Source: Thermus tengchongensis
GTDB taxonomy: Bacteria > Deinococcota > Deinococci > Deinococcales > Thermaceae
Direction of reading: 5' to 3'
Length of the DNA: 48,190 nucleotides
NCBI RefSeq assembly: GCF_021462405.1
Contig: NZ_JAKEDU010000013.1
Span: 1 to 48,190 of the forward strand
Part shown: positions 6,723 through 14,459 of the stretch, piece after piece
Numbering within the stretch: position 1 is the stretch's first letter
Layout: every line of letters begins with the position of its first letter
The notes under the pieces: model-generated
Told to the model about the DNA's origin: nothing
Seen by the model: only the letters and a program-made list of their open reading frames with translations
The model's database searches: none
Position numbers and translations under genes: made by a program

Positions 6723-8105
6723 GTGTATCCGGTTTGGGAAGGCCTCATCTTCCATTCTGCCTTCATCGTGGCCCTGGTGGCCGTGGCCCACGTGCTCTTC
6801 TCCCACGTGACCGTGGCTGCCACCTGGTTCAACTGGTGGGTGGAGCGGAAGGCCCTGGCTGAAGGCAAGCCCTACCTCTACGACTACCTGAAGGCCTCCG
6901 CCCTAAGGCTACTCATGTTCGCCTACACCCTGGGGGCCATGTTCGGGGTGGGCATCTGGTTCTCCGTGACCGCCAGCAACCCCCGGGGCATCTCCACCCT
7001 CATCCACGACTTCGTCTTCTACTGGGCGGCGGAGTGGTTCTGGTTCATCATCGACGTCTTCGGCATCGCGGTCTACTACTACACCTTCGGCCGGGTGAAC
7101 CCCAAAACCCATGCCCGCATCGGCCTCATCCTGGCCTTGGCGGCCACGGGCACCCTGGCTATCATCGTGGGCATCTTAGGCTTCAAGCTCACCCCTGGCC
7201 ATTGGCTGCAGACGGGCCTTAGCCTGGATGGCTTCTACAACCCCACCTTCTGGCCCATGCTCTTCGCCCGCTTTGCCCTCATGTTCGCCCTCACCGCCCT
7301 CTACGCCCTCCTGGTGGCGGCGGGGCTTCCCAAGGACCACCCTGCCCGGGCCGAGGTGGTGCCCCTGGCGGGGAGGGTGGGCCTCGTGGGCCTGACGGTG
7401 GGGGTGGCCTTGGTGCTCCTTTGGTATGTGCCCAGCCTGCCCGAGCACGCCCGCGTCCTCCTGGGTGTGCCCCAGGTGGTTCAGAAGGTCTTCTACGTGA
7501 AGATGGCGCTCGGCGTGGTGGCGACAGCCCTGGTGCTGGCCCTCGCCCTTCTCAAACCCAACCTCGCGGCCCGGGCAGGTGCGGCTTATTTGGCCCTCTT
7601 TCTGGCCTTTTTGGGCCTTTTCGGGGCGGAGCGGACCCGGGAGGCCATCCGCAAGCCCGATGTGGTCCTGGGCTACATGGCCTCCAACCAGATCATCCGG
7701 GTGGACTTCGCCCCCAGGGGCGTTAAGGCCGAAGAGGGGCGTTTGAACCAGGAAGGAATTCTCAAACACCTGCCCTTCGCCGTGGCCCCAGGGGCCAAGG
7801 CGGCAGGGCCTGCGGGAGGCCTGGACCCGGTGGAGGCTGGACGGGCTCTTGTGACCCTGCAGTGCTCCAGCTGCCACACGGTGAGCAAGAACACCGCCCT
7901 CTTGGGGGGCATGCGCAACCTGGCGGCCATGTTCCACCGCCGGGGCATGACCAAGGCCCCGCAGATCCGGGCTTACCTGGAGGCCATCGGCGGCTTTCCC
8001 TACATGCACCCCGTGGTGGGCACCCCTGAGGAGCGGGATTACATGGCCCAGTACTTGGAACGCCTGGTTAAGGAGTTCTTCCCCCAGGCGAGCGCAGGGA
8101 GGTGA
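6723..8105 (+). CDS. Cytochrome bd-related oxidase subunit I with C-terminal c-heme domain
   Basis: 460 residues, starting at GTG. The first ~310 residues form about nine hydrophobic helices. The N-terminal FHSAFIVALVAVAHVLFSH has the closely placed histidines expected for a CydA-like heme ligand region. The last ~110 residues are soluble and contain CSSCH at about residues 380-384, a c-type heme site, with a later Met (GFPYMHP) as possible axial ligand. Fusion of a CydA-like core to cytochrome c is known in branches of the bd superfamily thought to take electrons from cytochrome c instead of quinol. I therefore infer a cytochrome c-linked terminal oxidase, not a classic quinol oxidase. It overlaps nothing; the partner gene starts 7 bases later. 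Confidence 0.7.
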   Translation: MYPVWEGLIFHSAFIVALVAVAHVLFSHVTVAATWFNWWVERKALAEGKPYLYDYLKASALRLLMFAYTLGAMFGVGIWFSVTASNPRGISTLIHDFVFYWAAEWFWFIIDVFGIAVYYYTFGRVNPKTHARIGLILALAATGTLAIIVGILGFKLTPGHWLQTGLSLDGFYNPTFWPMLFARFALMFALTALYALLVAAGLPKDHPARAEVVPLAGRVGLVGLTVGVALVLLWYVPSLPEHARVLLGVPQVVQKVFYVKMALGVVATALVLALALLKPNLAARAGAAYLALFLAFLGLFGAERTREAIRKPDVVLGYMASNQIIRVDFAPRGVKAEEGRLNQEGILKHLPFAVAPGAKAAGPAGGLDPVEAGRALVTLQCSSCHTVSKNTALLGGMRNLAAMFHRRGMTKAPQIRAYLEAIGGFPYMHPVVGTPEERDYMAQYLERLVKEFFPQASAGR

Positions 8106-8111
8106 TGGAGG

Positions 8112-9299
8112 ATGACCCCGGAAGCCCTTCTCGCCATGCGGGACCCCTTGGGGGCCCCGGTTCATCCCCTGATTGCCCAAATCCTCCTGGTGGTCACGTA
8201 CGTCCTGCACATCTTCTTTGTGACCACCGCCATCGGTAGCCTTCTGGTGGGGCTTTACGGCCTGGGCCGAAGGGAGGAGAACTGGCAACGCCTGGCTAAG
8301 GTGGCCATAAGGCTTTCCGTCCAGGCCACGGGGCTTGGGATCACCATGGGCATCGCTCCCCTTCTCTTCGTCCAGGTGATCTACGACCCCGCCTGGTATA
8401 CGGCCACCACCCTGATGGGCCTTTGGACCACCCTCTTCATCCCCGTGGTGGCCTTGGGCTACCTCTTCCTGTACATCCTCTACCTCCGGGGCAACCTGGC
8501 AGGGGTAGGCTACGTGGCCCTGGCCCTCCTCCTCCTGGCGGGGTTCACCATGCACAGCCTGGCCAATGCGGGCCTCTACCCCTCCCGCTGGGTGGAGTGG
8601 TACGCCCCAGGTGGGGTGCCGGACACCACAGGCGTGCGCTTCTACGGCTACGACCTCCCCCGCTTCGCCGCTCTCCTCTTCGGCCAGGCGGCCCTGTCCT
8701 TGGGGGTGATGCTCCTCCTCTTCGCCTGGTACTTCCGCCGCCGGGAGGACGTGCCCCAGGACTTCTTGGCCTTCACCCAGGGGCAGGCCCAAGGGGCCCT
8801 GCGCCTTGGCGCCCTCCTCCTTGGGGCCTTTGGGCTTGCGTGGGCCTTCACCCAGGGACGGGAGCTGGGCCTGTCCCTTCCCGTGGCCCTGGTGGCCTTG
8901 GTGGTGGCGGGCCTCTTCTACCTGCACGCTCCTCGGGCCAAGGCCGAGGGGGCCTTGGGCACCTTGGGCCTCTACTTGGGAGCCCTCCTCCTGGTGGGCA
9001 TACTGCGGGAGGGAATGCGGGTGGCGGCCTTAGGGCGGATGGGCTACTCCCCCCTGGCCTACCCCTTCGTCTGGGACTGGGGCTCCCTCCTCTTCTTCGT
9101 GGCCACAGGCTTGGCGGCGGTTCCGGTGACCGTGTACCTGGCCCAGGTGCTCTACGCCTCCGGGAGGAGCAAGGAAGGCGGTGACCCCTCCTCCGGCGTG
9201 GAGCGGTTCGGGGACCTGGGGGTAAGGCTTTTGGTGGGGTGGTTCATCTTCTACCTCGGCCTGGGCCTCTTTGTGGTGGTGCGCAACCTGGGCGCCTAA
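8112..9299 (+). CDS. Membrane partner of the bd-related oxidase
   Basis: 395 residues, almost entirely transmembrane (about nine or ten helices). Features include HPLIAQILLVVTYVLHIFFV at the N-terminus, GLGITMGIAPLLFVQ in the third helix region and RFYGYDLPRFAALLFGQ. The GITMG-type turn and His-containing first helix recall the CydA fold, so this may be a second CydA-like subunit and not a CydB. It has no heme c motif. It follows the c-heme subunit by 7 bases with a GGAGG-type site (AGGTGATGGAGG) and is followed by a strong terminator, so the two form a complete operon. I am sure it is a membrane protein of the same complex; its exact family is uncertain. Confidence 0.6.
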   Translation: MTPEALLAMRDPLGAPVHPLIAQILLVVTYVLHIFFVTTAIGSLLVGLYGLGRREENWQRLAKVAIRLSVQATGLGITMGIAPLLFVQVIYDPAWYTATTLMGLWTTLFIPVVALGYLFLYILYLRGNLAGVGYVALALLLLAGFTMHSLANAGLYPSRWVEWYAPGGVPDTTGVRFYGYDLPRFAALLFGQAALSLGVMLLLFAWYFRRREDVPQDFLAFTQGQAQGALRLGALLLGAFGLAWAFTQGRELGLSLPVALVALVVAGLFYLHAPRAKAEGALGTLGLYLGALLLVGILREGMRVAALGRMGYSPLAYPFVWDWGSLLFFVATGLAAVPVTVYLAQVLYASGRSKEGGDPSSGVERFGDLGVRLLVGWFIFYLGLGLFVVVRNLGA

Positions 9300-9374
9300 G
9301 TACCCCGTTGGGGCTTGCGCCCTGGCGGAGGCCTCAAAAGGCTTTGGAGCGGTCTTCGAACCTGGGCCCATAGG

Positions 9375-9411
9375 GGCAAGGGGGGCGGTGTTTCCGCCCC
9401 CCTTGCCTTTT
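9375..9411 (+). terminator. Strong rho-independent terminator of the oxidase operon
   Basis: A 14-bp perfect stem (9375-9388 with 9394-9407; arm begins GGCAAGGGGGG) with loop TGTTT is followed by TTTT at 9408-9411. It lies between convergent genes. The T run is on the plus-strand side, so it ends the oxidase transcript. Confidence 0.85.
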
Positions 9412-9415
9412 CCCC

Positions 9416-10224
9416 TCACCGCAAGGCCTGGGCGAAGGCTTCCCCCACCTTGCGCACCAGCTCGGGGTAGGTCTTGGCCACCTCGCCCAAGACGTCCGCC
9501 AGGATGGCCTCGAGGCCCAAATTTTGGGCCAAGGGCAAGGCCTGGCCTTTAGCGGCTAGGGGCGCCAGGGCGTGGCGAATACCCTTTTCCTGAGCCACCT
9601 TCTTGGCCTCTGCCGCCGCCTTGGCCGTGGCCTCTGGAGCCTCCGGGTTGGGCACGATGGTGTAGAGGATGGGCACCCCATAGCGGGCGGTGAAGTAGCG
9701 GAAGGGGTTGCGCAGGGTGATCACCCCAGGCCGCTTCCGTTCCGCCAGAAGACCGCGCATCTCCTGGTCCAGCCGCTCCAGCTCCGCCCGCAACCGCCCG
9801 GCCCGGGTCCGGTACAGGGCTGCTTCCTGGGGGTCCGCCTGGGCCAGGGCCTCCGCCAGGGCGGAAAGGGCCCCTGCGACCCGCAGGGGGTCCAGCCAGA
9901 CGTGGGGGTCAGGGCCGGTGGGGGTGGTGAGGAGGGGCTCCCCCGTGTGCTCGGCCACGGAGAAGACGGGGGTGCCCAGGGCGTTGGGCCGCACCACCTT
10001 GTCCACCACCCAGCCGTCCAGGCCCGCCCCATTGGCCACCACCAAGCGGGCCCCCGCCACCTGGCGCACCTGGGCGGGGGTGGGCTCATAGACGTGGGGG
10101 TTGGCGGAGGGGGGTACCAGGACCGCCACCTCCAGGCGCTCGCCCACCGGCTCCCGCAGGAGGAGGCCGTAGGGCCGGATGGTGGCCACCACCGGCTTCT
10201 GGGCCAAAGCCGCCATCAGGGTGA
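9416..10224 (-). pseudogene. znuA: ZnuA-like metal-binding protein, split by an IS (main part)
   Basis: Encodes all of a cluster A-I metal SBP except the first ten codons, which lie at 11308-11338 beyond the IS630 element. Joining 11338-11308 directly to 10224-9416 gives an intact 279-residue frame with a clean signal peptide (MRRTLAFALFITLMAALAQ). The remaining part can still start at ATG 10216, but lacks an export signal and its own promoter, so it is probably non-functional. Metal residues seen: His in SANPHVYEP and His in GPDPHVWLDP. The place of the usual third His is LRNPFRYFTARYG, with Arg/Asn instead, so metal binding may already have differed from classic ZnuA. Confidence 0.8.
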
Positions 10225-11307
10225 TACCCTTTTTTGTAGTATCCTTCTTCCATGCCCCAGGTAGCCCGTCACCTGACCCTGAGGGAACTGGAGCGGAGGT
10301 ACAAGAAGGCCAAGGACCCGGTGGAAAAGACCCGCTTCCAAGCCGTCTACCACGCGGCCAAGGGCCTCTCCGCCAAGGAGATCGCCCGCATCACCCTGCA
10401 GACTCCCCGTTGGGTACATGCCACCGTGCGCCGGTACAACCTCCTGGGCCCCGAGGCCCTGCGGGATGGGCGGCACTCCAACCCCGGAGCCCGGCCCAAG
10501 CTCACCCCGGAGGAGACCCTAAAGGTGCTGCAGGCCCTGGAGGGTTCCCCTCCCGACGGGGGCTTGTGGACGGGGCCCAAGCTGCAGCGGTGGGTGGCGG
10601 AGCATCTGGGGAAGCGGCTTTCCCTCAATCCCATCTACCGCCTACTCCACGAGGCGGGGTTTGCCCTGAGGGTGCCGCGCCCGGTGCACCGGAAGGCGGA
10701 GAGGGAGGCGCAGGAGGCGTTCAAAAAAAACTCCGCCAAGAGGTGGCGGCGGCCCGGGCAGCGGGGCGAAGGGTGAGGGTGTTTGCCTACGACGAGCACC
10801 GGATGGGGCTGAAGCCGGTGTACCGGCGGGTGTGGGCCCGGCGGGGGGAGAGGCCCAAGGCGGTGGTGGCGCACCGGTACCGGTGGTTCTACCTGTGCAC
10901 CTTCGTGGAGCCGGAGACGGGGGAGAGCCTGAGCCTTCTGGTGGATGGGATAGACACCGAGGTGATGAGCTGGGCCTTGCGGGAGTTTCGCGGGTGGCTT
11001 GGGGAGGAGGAGGGGGAGGTGTGGGTGGTTTTGGACCGGGCGGGGTGGCACGTGTCCCCGAGGGTGGCGGTGCCGGAGGGGGTTCGGCTGGTGTTTTTGC
11101 CTCCCTACTCCCCGGAGCTGCAGCCGGTGGAGCGGGTGTGGCCTTTGGTGAACGAGGCGGTGGCGAACCGGTACTTTGCGGACTTGGGGGCCTTGATGGA
11201 GGCGGTGGAGGGGCGGTGGTTGGTGCTGCAGGGGGACCGGGAGCTCCTCAGGAGGCACACCCTCTTCCACTGGTGGCCCGGGGCGAAGGGTTCTGCGTAA
11301 AAGGGTA
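10225..11307 (+). mobile_element. IS630-family insertion sequence (about 1,083 bp)
   Basis: Bounded by imperfect inverted repeats: left end TACCCTTTTTTGTAG (10225-10239) and, read inward, right end TACCCTTTTACGCAG (11293-11307). The flanks rejoin to a perfect ZnuA-like frame if exactly this segment is removed. Equivalently, the element is 10226-11306 with a duplicated AT on each side. IS630 elements normally duplicate TA, so the exact target is ambiguous. Contains one transposase in two frames. Little decay is visible. Confidence 0.88.
10252..11300 (+). CDS. IS630-family transposase made by -1 frameshift
   Basis: The first frame (10252-10776) is a helix-turn-helix DNA-binding region (LTLRELERRYKKA, GLSAKEIARITLQTPRWVHA). 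At a run of eight A (10723-10730) a -1 shift joins it to the second frame, which runs to 11300 and holds the DDE catalytic domain: Asp in FAYDEHRMGLKP, Asp in VVLDRAGWH, and Glu in PPYSPELQPVERVW. Without the shift the first frame stops after 174 residues. Programmed -1 slippage on A runs is common in this family, so I treat it as a working gene and not a mutation. It cuts and joins DNA to move the element. Confidence 0.85.
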
Positions 11308-11338
11308 TGAAAAGGGCAAAGGCTAACGTTCTCCGCAT
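11308..11338 (-). pseudogene. znuA: 5' fragment of the split ZnuA-like gene
   Basis: Ten codons of the signal peptide (MRRTLAFALF) plus one base, after an AGGAGGTGAGG ribosome site. Translation now runs into the IS end. A small hairpin of six C and six G (11353-11358 and 11362-11367) lies in the leader between the promoter and the ribosome site. Confidence 0.8.
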
Positions 11339-11379
11339 CCTCACCTCCTGACCCCCCCATAGGGGGGAGGGGTATAAAG

Positions 11380-11408
11380 ACGATACCAACTTATCATTAT
11401 CAGATCAA
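11380..11408 (-). promoter_or_regulatory. Promoter with Fur/Zur-like operator for the split ZnuA gene
   Basis: On the minus strand: TTGATC (-35, 11408-11403), 17-base spacer, TATCGT (-10, 11385-11380). The spacer plus -10 reads TGATAATGATAAGTTGG then TATCG. It begins TGATAATG and ends GTATC just as the palindrome at 33966-33987 does, in exactly the same place between -35 and -10. Gene context (metal-binding protein) fits zinc repression. Confidence 0.55.
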
Positions 11409-11416
11409 GGGGGCCC

Positions 11417-11448
11417 TTGACAGATTCGTGCAAGTTCGCTTATATTCG
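11417..11448 (+). promoter_or_regulatory. Promoter and likely DeoR operator of the carbohydrate operon
   Basis: TTGACA (11417-11422), 18-base spacer, TATATT (11441-11446). TTCG occurs at 11425, 11435 and 11445, three times with an exact 10-base period through the spacer and -10. DeoR-family repressors are known to bind such direct repeats. The ATG at 11460 is only about 7 bases after the expected transcription start, so the message is close to leaderless. Confidence 0.6.
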
Positions 11449-11459
11449 CTCACAAGGCC

Positions 11460-12200
11460 ATGCCTCTCGCCAGCCTACGCCGGCAGACCCTTCTGGACCT
11501 CCTTCGGTCCCAGGGGGGGATGAGCACCAAGGAGCTGGCCCGTCGCCTGGGGGTCTCCGAGGCCACGGTGCGCCGGGACCTGGCGGCCCTGGCCCGGCAG
11601 GGGCTCCTCCTGCGGGAGCACGGGGGGGCTCTCCTCCCGGAGGCGGAGCCCCCCTATGCCCTGAAGCTGGAGCAGCACCGCCCGGTGAAGGAGGCCATCG
11701 CGCGGAGGGCGCGGGAGCTGGTGCCCGACGGGGCCACGGTGATCCTGGACTCGGGCACCACCGCCTTGGCCCTGGCCCGGCTCCTGGCGGGCAGGCCCCT
11801 CCGGGCCGTGACCCTGGACCTGCCCATCGCCCAGGCCCTGGCCCAGGGGGAGACGGAGGTCCTCCTCCCCGGGGGAAGGGTGCGGAACGGGTTCTACAGC
11901 CTGGTGGGCTCCTGGACGGAGGAGCTTCTCAGCCAGGTGCGGGCGGACCTCTTCTTCCTGGGCGCTGACGCCTTCGGCCCCGAGGGGGTCACCAACCACA
12001 CCTTTGAGGAGGCGGCGGTGAAGCGGAAGGCTATGGCGGTGAGCGCCAGGACCGTGCTCCTGGCGGACCGGAGCAAGTGGGGCAAGAGGGCTCCGGCCTT
12101 CGTGGCTCCCCTCGAGGCCCTGAGCCTGGTGATCACGGACCTCGAGGACCCCGCCCTGAAGGCCCGGGTGCCGGTGGAGGTGGTGCGTGGAACGCTTTGA
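11460..12200 (+). CDS. DeoR-family transcriptional regulator
   Basis: 246 residues. N-terminal winged helix-turn-helix (RRQTLLDLLRSQGGMSTKEL, then ARRLGVSEATVRRDLAALAR) with the family's VRRDL recognition segment. A sugar-phosphate-sensing DeoRC domain follows (VPDGATVILDSGTTALALAR, LFFLGADAF, VLLADRSKWGKRAPAFV). First gene of the carbohydrate operon, very close to its own promoter and phased TTCG repeats, so it most likely represses the operon and itself until a phosphorylated sugar intermediate appears. The start is set by the short leader. The next gene overlaps its end by 14 bases. Confidence 0.88.
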   Translation: MPLASLRRQTLLDLLRSQGGMSTKELARRLGVSEATVRRDLAALARQGLLLREHGGALLPEAEPPYALKLEQHRPVKEAIARRARELVPDGATVILDSGTTALALARLLAGRPLRAVTLDLPIAQALAQGETEVLLPGGRVRNGFYSLVGSWTEELLSQVRADLFFLGADAFGPEGVTNHTFEEAAVKRKAMAVSARTVLLADRSKWGKRAPAFVAPLEALSLVITDLEDPALKARVPVEVVRGTL

Positions 12201-12987
12201 AGCCCTTTTCGGTCTCAAGCCGGTTATCGCCATGGTGCACCTTCGGGCCCTCCCGGGAACCCCGCTGTACGACGGGGACCTGGAGGGGATCGTGGAGGCG
12301 GCCCGGCAGGACCTCCTGGCCCTGCAGGAGGCCGGGGTGGACGCGGTGATGTTCGGCAACGAGAACGACCGCCCCTATGAGCTCCAGGTGGACCCGGCCA
12401 GCACCGCCACCATGGCCTACGTCATCGGCCGCTTGAAGGGGGAGATCCGTGTACCCTTCGGCGTGGACGTGCTGTGGGATCCCATGGCCACCATGGCCCT
12501 AGCCGCGGCCACGGGGGCCCAGTTTGCCCGGGAGATCTTCACCGGCCTCTACGGCTCGGACATGGGCCTTTGGCAAGGGAGGGCGGCGGAGGCCCTGCGC
12601 TACCGCAGAAGGCTCGGCCGGGGGGATCTCTTCCTCCTTTACAACGTGTCCGCGGAGTTCGCCTCCCCCCTGGACTCCCGCTCCCTGGTGGAAAGGGCCA
12701 GGAGCGCGGTGTTTTCCAGCCTGGCGGACGCCGTCTTGGTCTCCGGCCCCATGACCGGGGAGGGGGTAGACCTGGACCACCTGCGGGCGGTGAAGGCGGC
12801 CCTGCCCCAGGTGCCCGTGCTGGCCAACACCGGCGTGCGCCACGAAACCGTGGAGGAGATCCTCCAGGTGGCGGACGGGGTCATCGTGGGCACCGCCCTC
12901 AAGCGGGAGGGGATCACCTGGAACCCCGTGGACCCGGAGCGGGCCCGGGCCTTCATGGCCAGGGTGCGGCGGACAAGGGGGCGCTGA
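12187..12987 (+). CDS. BtpA/SgcQ-family TIM-barrel protein
   Basis: 266 residues, starting at a GTG that overlaps the regulator gene. Family features: IAMVHLRALPGTPLY at the N-terminus, AGVDAVMFGNENDRPY, VPFGVDVLWDP, and the phosphate-loop-like VPVLANTGVRHETVEEIL with DGVIVGTALKREG. The family includes photosystem I factor BtpA and E. coli SgcQ, which sits in a sugar operon; the reaction is not established to my knowledge. The C-terminal motif resembles phosphate-binding loops of TIM-barrel isomerases and aldolases, so here I infer a step acting on a sugar phosphate made by the neighbouring FGGY kinase. Confidence 0.8.
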   Translation: MERFEALFGLKPVIAMVHLRALPGTPLYDGDLEGIVEAARQDLLALQEAGVDAVMFGNENDRPYELQVDPASTATMAYVIGRLKGEIRVPFGVDVLWDPMATMALAAATGAQFAREIFTGLYGSDMGLWQGRAAEALRYRRRLGRGDLFLLYNVSAEFASPLDSRSLVERARSAVFSSLADAVLVSGPMTGEGVDLDHLRAVKAALPQVPVLANTGVRHETVEEILQVADGVIVGTALKREGITWNPVDPERARAFMARVRRTRGR

Positions 12988-14459
12988 TGGTCCTGGGCGT
13001 TGACGTGGGCACCACCTCGGTGAAGGCCGTCCTCCTGGGGGAAGGGGGAGAGGTGTTGGCGGAGGCCGAGCACCCCCACCCCCTCCACTCCCCCCATCCC
13101 GGCTTCGCCGAGGAGGATCCCGAGGACTGGTGGCGGGGTCTGAAGGCGGTGGTCCTTAGGGTGCTCCAGGGCCGGGATCCGAGGGGCCTGAGGGCCTTGG
13201 GGATCTCGGGCATGGTGCCCGCCCTCATCCTCCACGACGCCCAGGGGCGTCCCCTTAGGCCTTCCCTCCAGCAGAACGACGCCCGGGCGGTGGCGGAGAT
13301 CCGCGAGCTTAAGGAGCGCTTCGGGGACGAATGGCTCTTCGCCCGCACCGGGGCCACCTGGAACCAGCAGGTCCTGGCCCCCAAGCTCCTCTGGCTACGG
13401 CGCCGCGAGCCGGAGGTGTGGGCGGAGGCCCGCTGGGTGTCGGGCTCCTACGAGCACCTGGCCTTCCGCCTCACGGGGGCCCGGTACCAGGAGGCCAACT
13501 GGGCCCTGGAGTCGGGGCTTTGGGACCCGGGGTCAGGAGTCTGGCTCCAGGAGGTCCTGGACTACGTGGGCTTGGAGGCCTCCCGGCTGGGGCCGGTGCG
13601 CCGGCCCTGGGAGGTGGTGGGGGAGGTGGCCTCGAGGGCGGCCGAGGAGGTGGGCCTTCCCCCTGGCCTTCCCGTCATCGCGGGAAGCGCCGACCACATC
13701 GCCGCGGCCCTGGCCTCGGGGCTCAGGGAGGAGGGGGAGGCGGTGGTCAAGCTGGGAGGGGCGGGGGACTTCCTCTACGCGGTGGACCGCTTCGCCCCCG
13801 TGCCGGAGCTCTTCATCGACTTCCACGACATCCCCGGCCTCTTCGTCATCAACGGGTGCATGGCCACCACAGGGAGCCTCCTGCGCTGGTTCCGGGACGC
13901 CTTCCGGCCCGGGGTGGGGTTTGCCCAGCTGGACGAGGAGGCGGAGGCCGTGGCCCCGGGGGCCCAGGGCCTGGTGGTCCTCCCCTACTTCCTGGGGGAG
14001 AAGACCCCCATCCACGACCCCGAGGCCCGGGGAACGGTGGTGGGCCTCACCCTCACCCACACCCCCGCCCACCTCTGGCGGGCCCTTTTGGAGGCGGTGG
14101 CCTACGCCTTCCGGCACCACGTGGAGGTCCTCGAGGCCAGGGGCCACCGGGTGGGGCGCCTCTTCGTCATGGACGGGGGGGCCAGGAGCCGGCTTTGGCG
14201 GCGGATCCTGGCCAGCGTGCTGGAAAGGCCCTTGGAGAGGCTGGCCGAGGCCAGCCTCGGCAGCGCCTTCGGCACCGCCTTTCTGGCGGGGGTGGCCGCA
14301 GGGCTTTGGGGGTATGGGGATCTGGAGCGCAAGGTGGAGGAGGTGACGGAGCCCGTGGAGGCCTGGATCCCCACCTACCGGGAGCTTTACGGGGTCTACC
14401 GGGATCTCTACGGGCGCCTAAAGGACCTCTACCCTCGCTTGGGAGGTAGCCATGCCTAA
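12987..14459 (+). CDS. FGGY-family carbohydrate kinase (xylulokinase-like)
   Basis: 490 residues, normal for FGGY kinases. N-terminal ATPase fold signature LGVDVGTTSVKAVLLGEGG, then ISGMVPALILHDAQG, QQNDARA (substrate and catalytic Asp region) and WNQQVLAPKLLWL. The C-terminal half has IAGSADHIAAALASG, KLGGAGDF and MDGGARSRLWRRI. It phosphorylates a ketose or polyol with ATP in the cytoplasm. The closest look is xylulokinase, but FGGY substrates vary widely and I cannot name the sugar. ATG overlaps the BtpA-family stop as TGATG. Neighbouring SDR and isomerase-like protein suggest an oxidation or isomerisation step before or after phosphorylation. Confidence 0.85.
   Translation: MVLGVDVGTTSVKAVLLGEGGEVLAEAEHPHPLHSPHPGFAEEDPEDWWRGLKAVVLRVLQGRDPRGLRALGISGMVPALILHDAQGRPLRPSLQQNDARAVAEIRELKERFGDEWLFARTGATWNQQVLAPKLLWLRRREPEVWAEARWVSGSYEHLAFRLTGARYQEANWALESGLWDPGSGVWLQEVLDYVGLEASRLGPVRRPWEVVGEVASRAAEEVGLPPGLPVIAGSADHIAAALASGLREEGEAVVKLGGAGDFLYAVDRFAPVPELFIDFHDIPGLFVINGCMATTGSLLRWFRDAFRPGVGFAQLDEEAEAVAPGAQGLVVLPYFLGEKTPIHDPEARGTVVGLTLTHTPAHLWRALLEAVAYAFRHHVEVLEARGHRVGRLFVMDGGARSRLWRRILASVLERPLERLAEASLGSAFGTAFLAGVAAGLWGYGDLERKVEEVTEPVEAWIPTYRELYGVYRDLYGRLKDLYPRLGGSHA

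Noticed and set aside
6718-6810. ATG at 6718 as the oxidase start
   Set aside because: It opens a short different frame; the GTG at 6723 is correctly spaced from AGGAGG and is in frame with the conserved protein.
7176-8927. Long minus-strand open frame opposite the oxidase genes
   Set aside because: It is a shadow created by strong third-position GC bias. It is low in complexity, rich in Gly/His/Pro/Gln, and has no family features.
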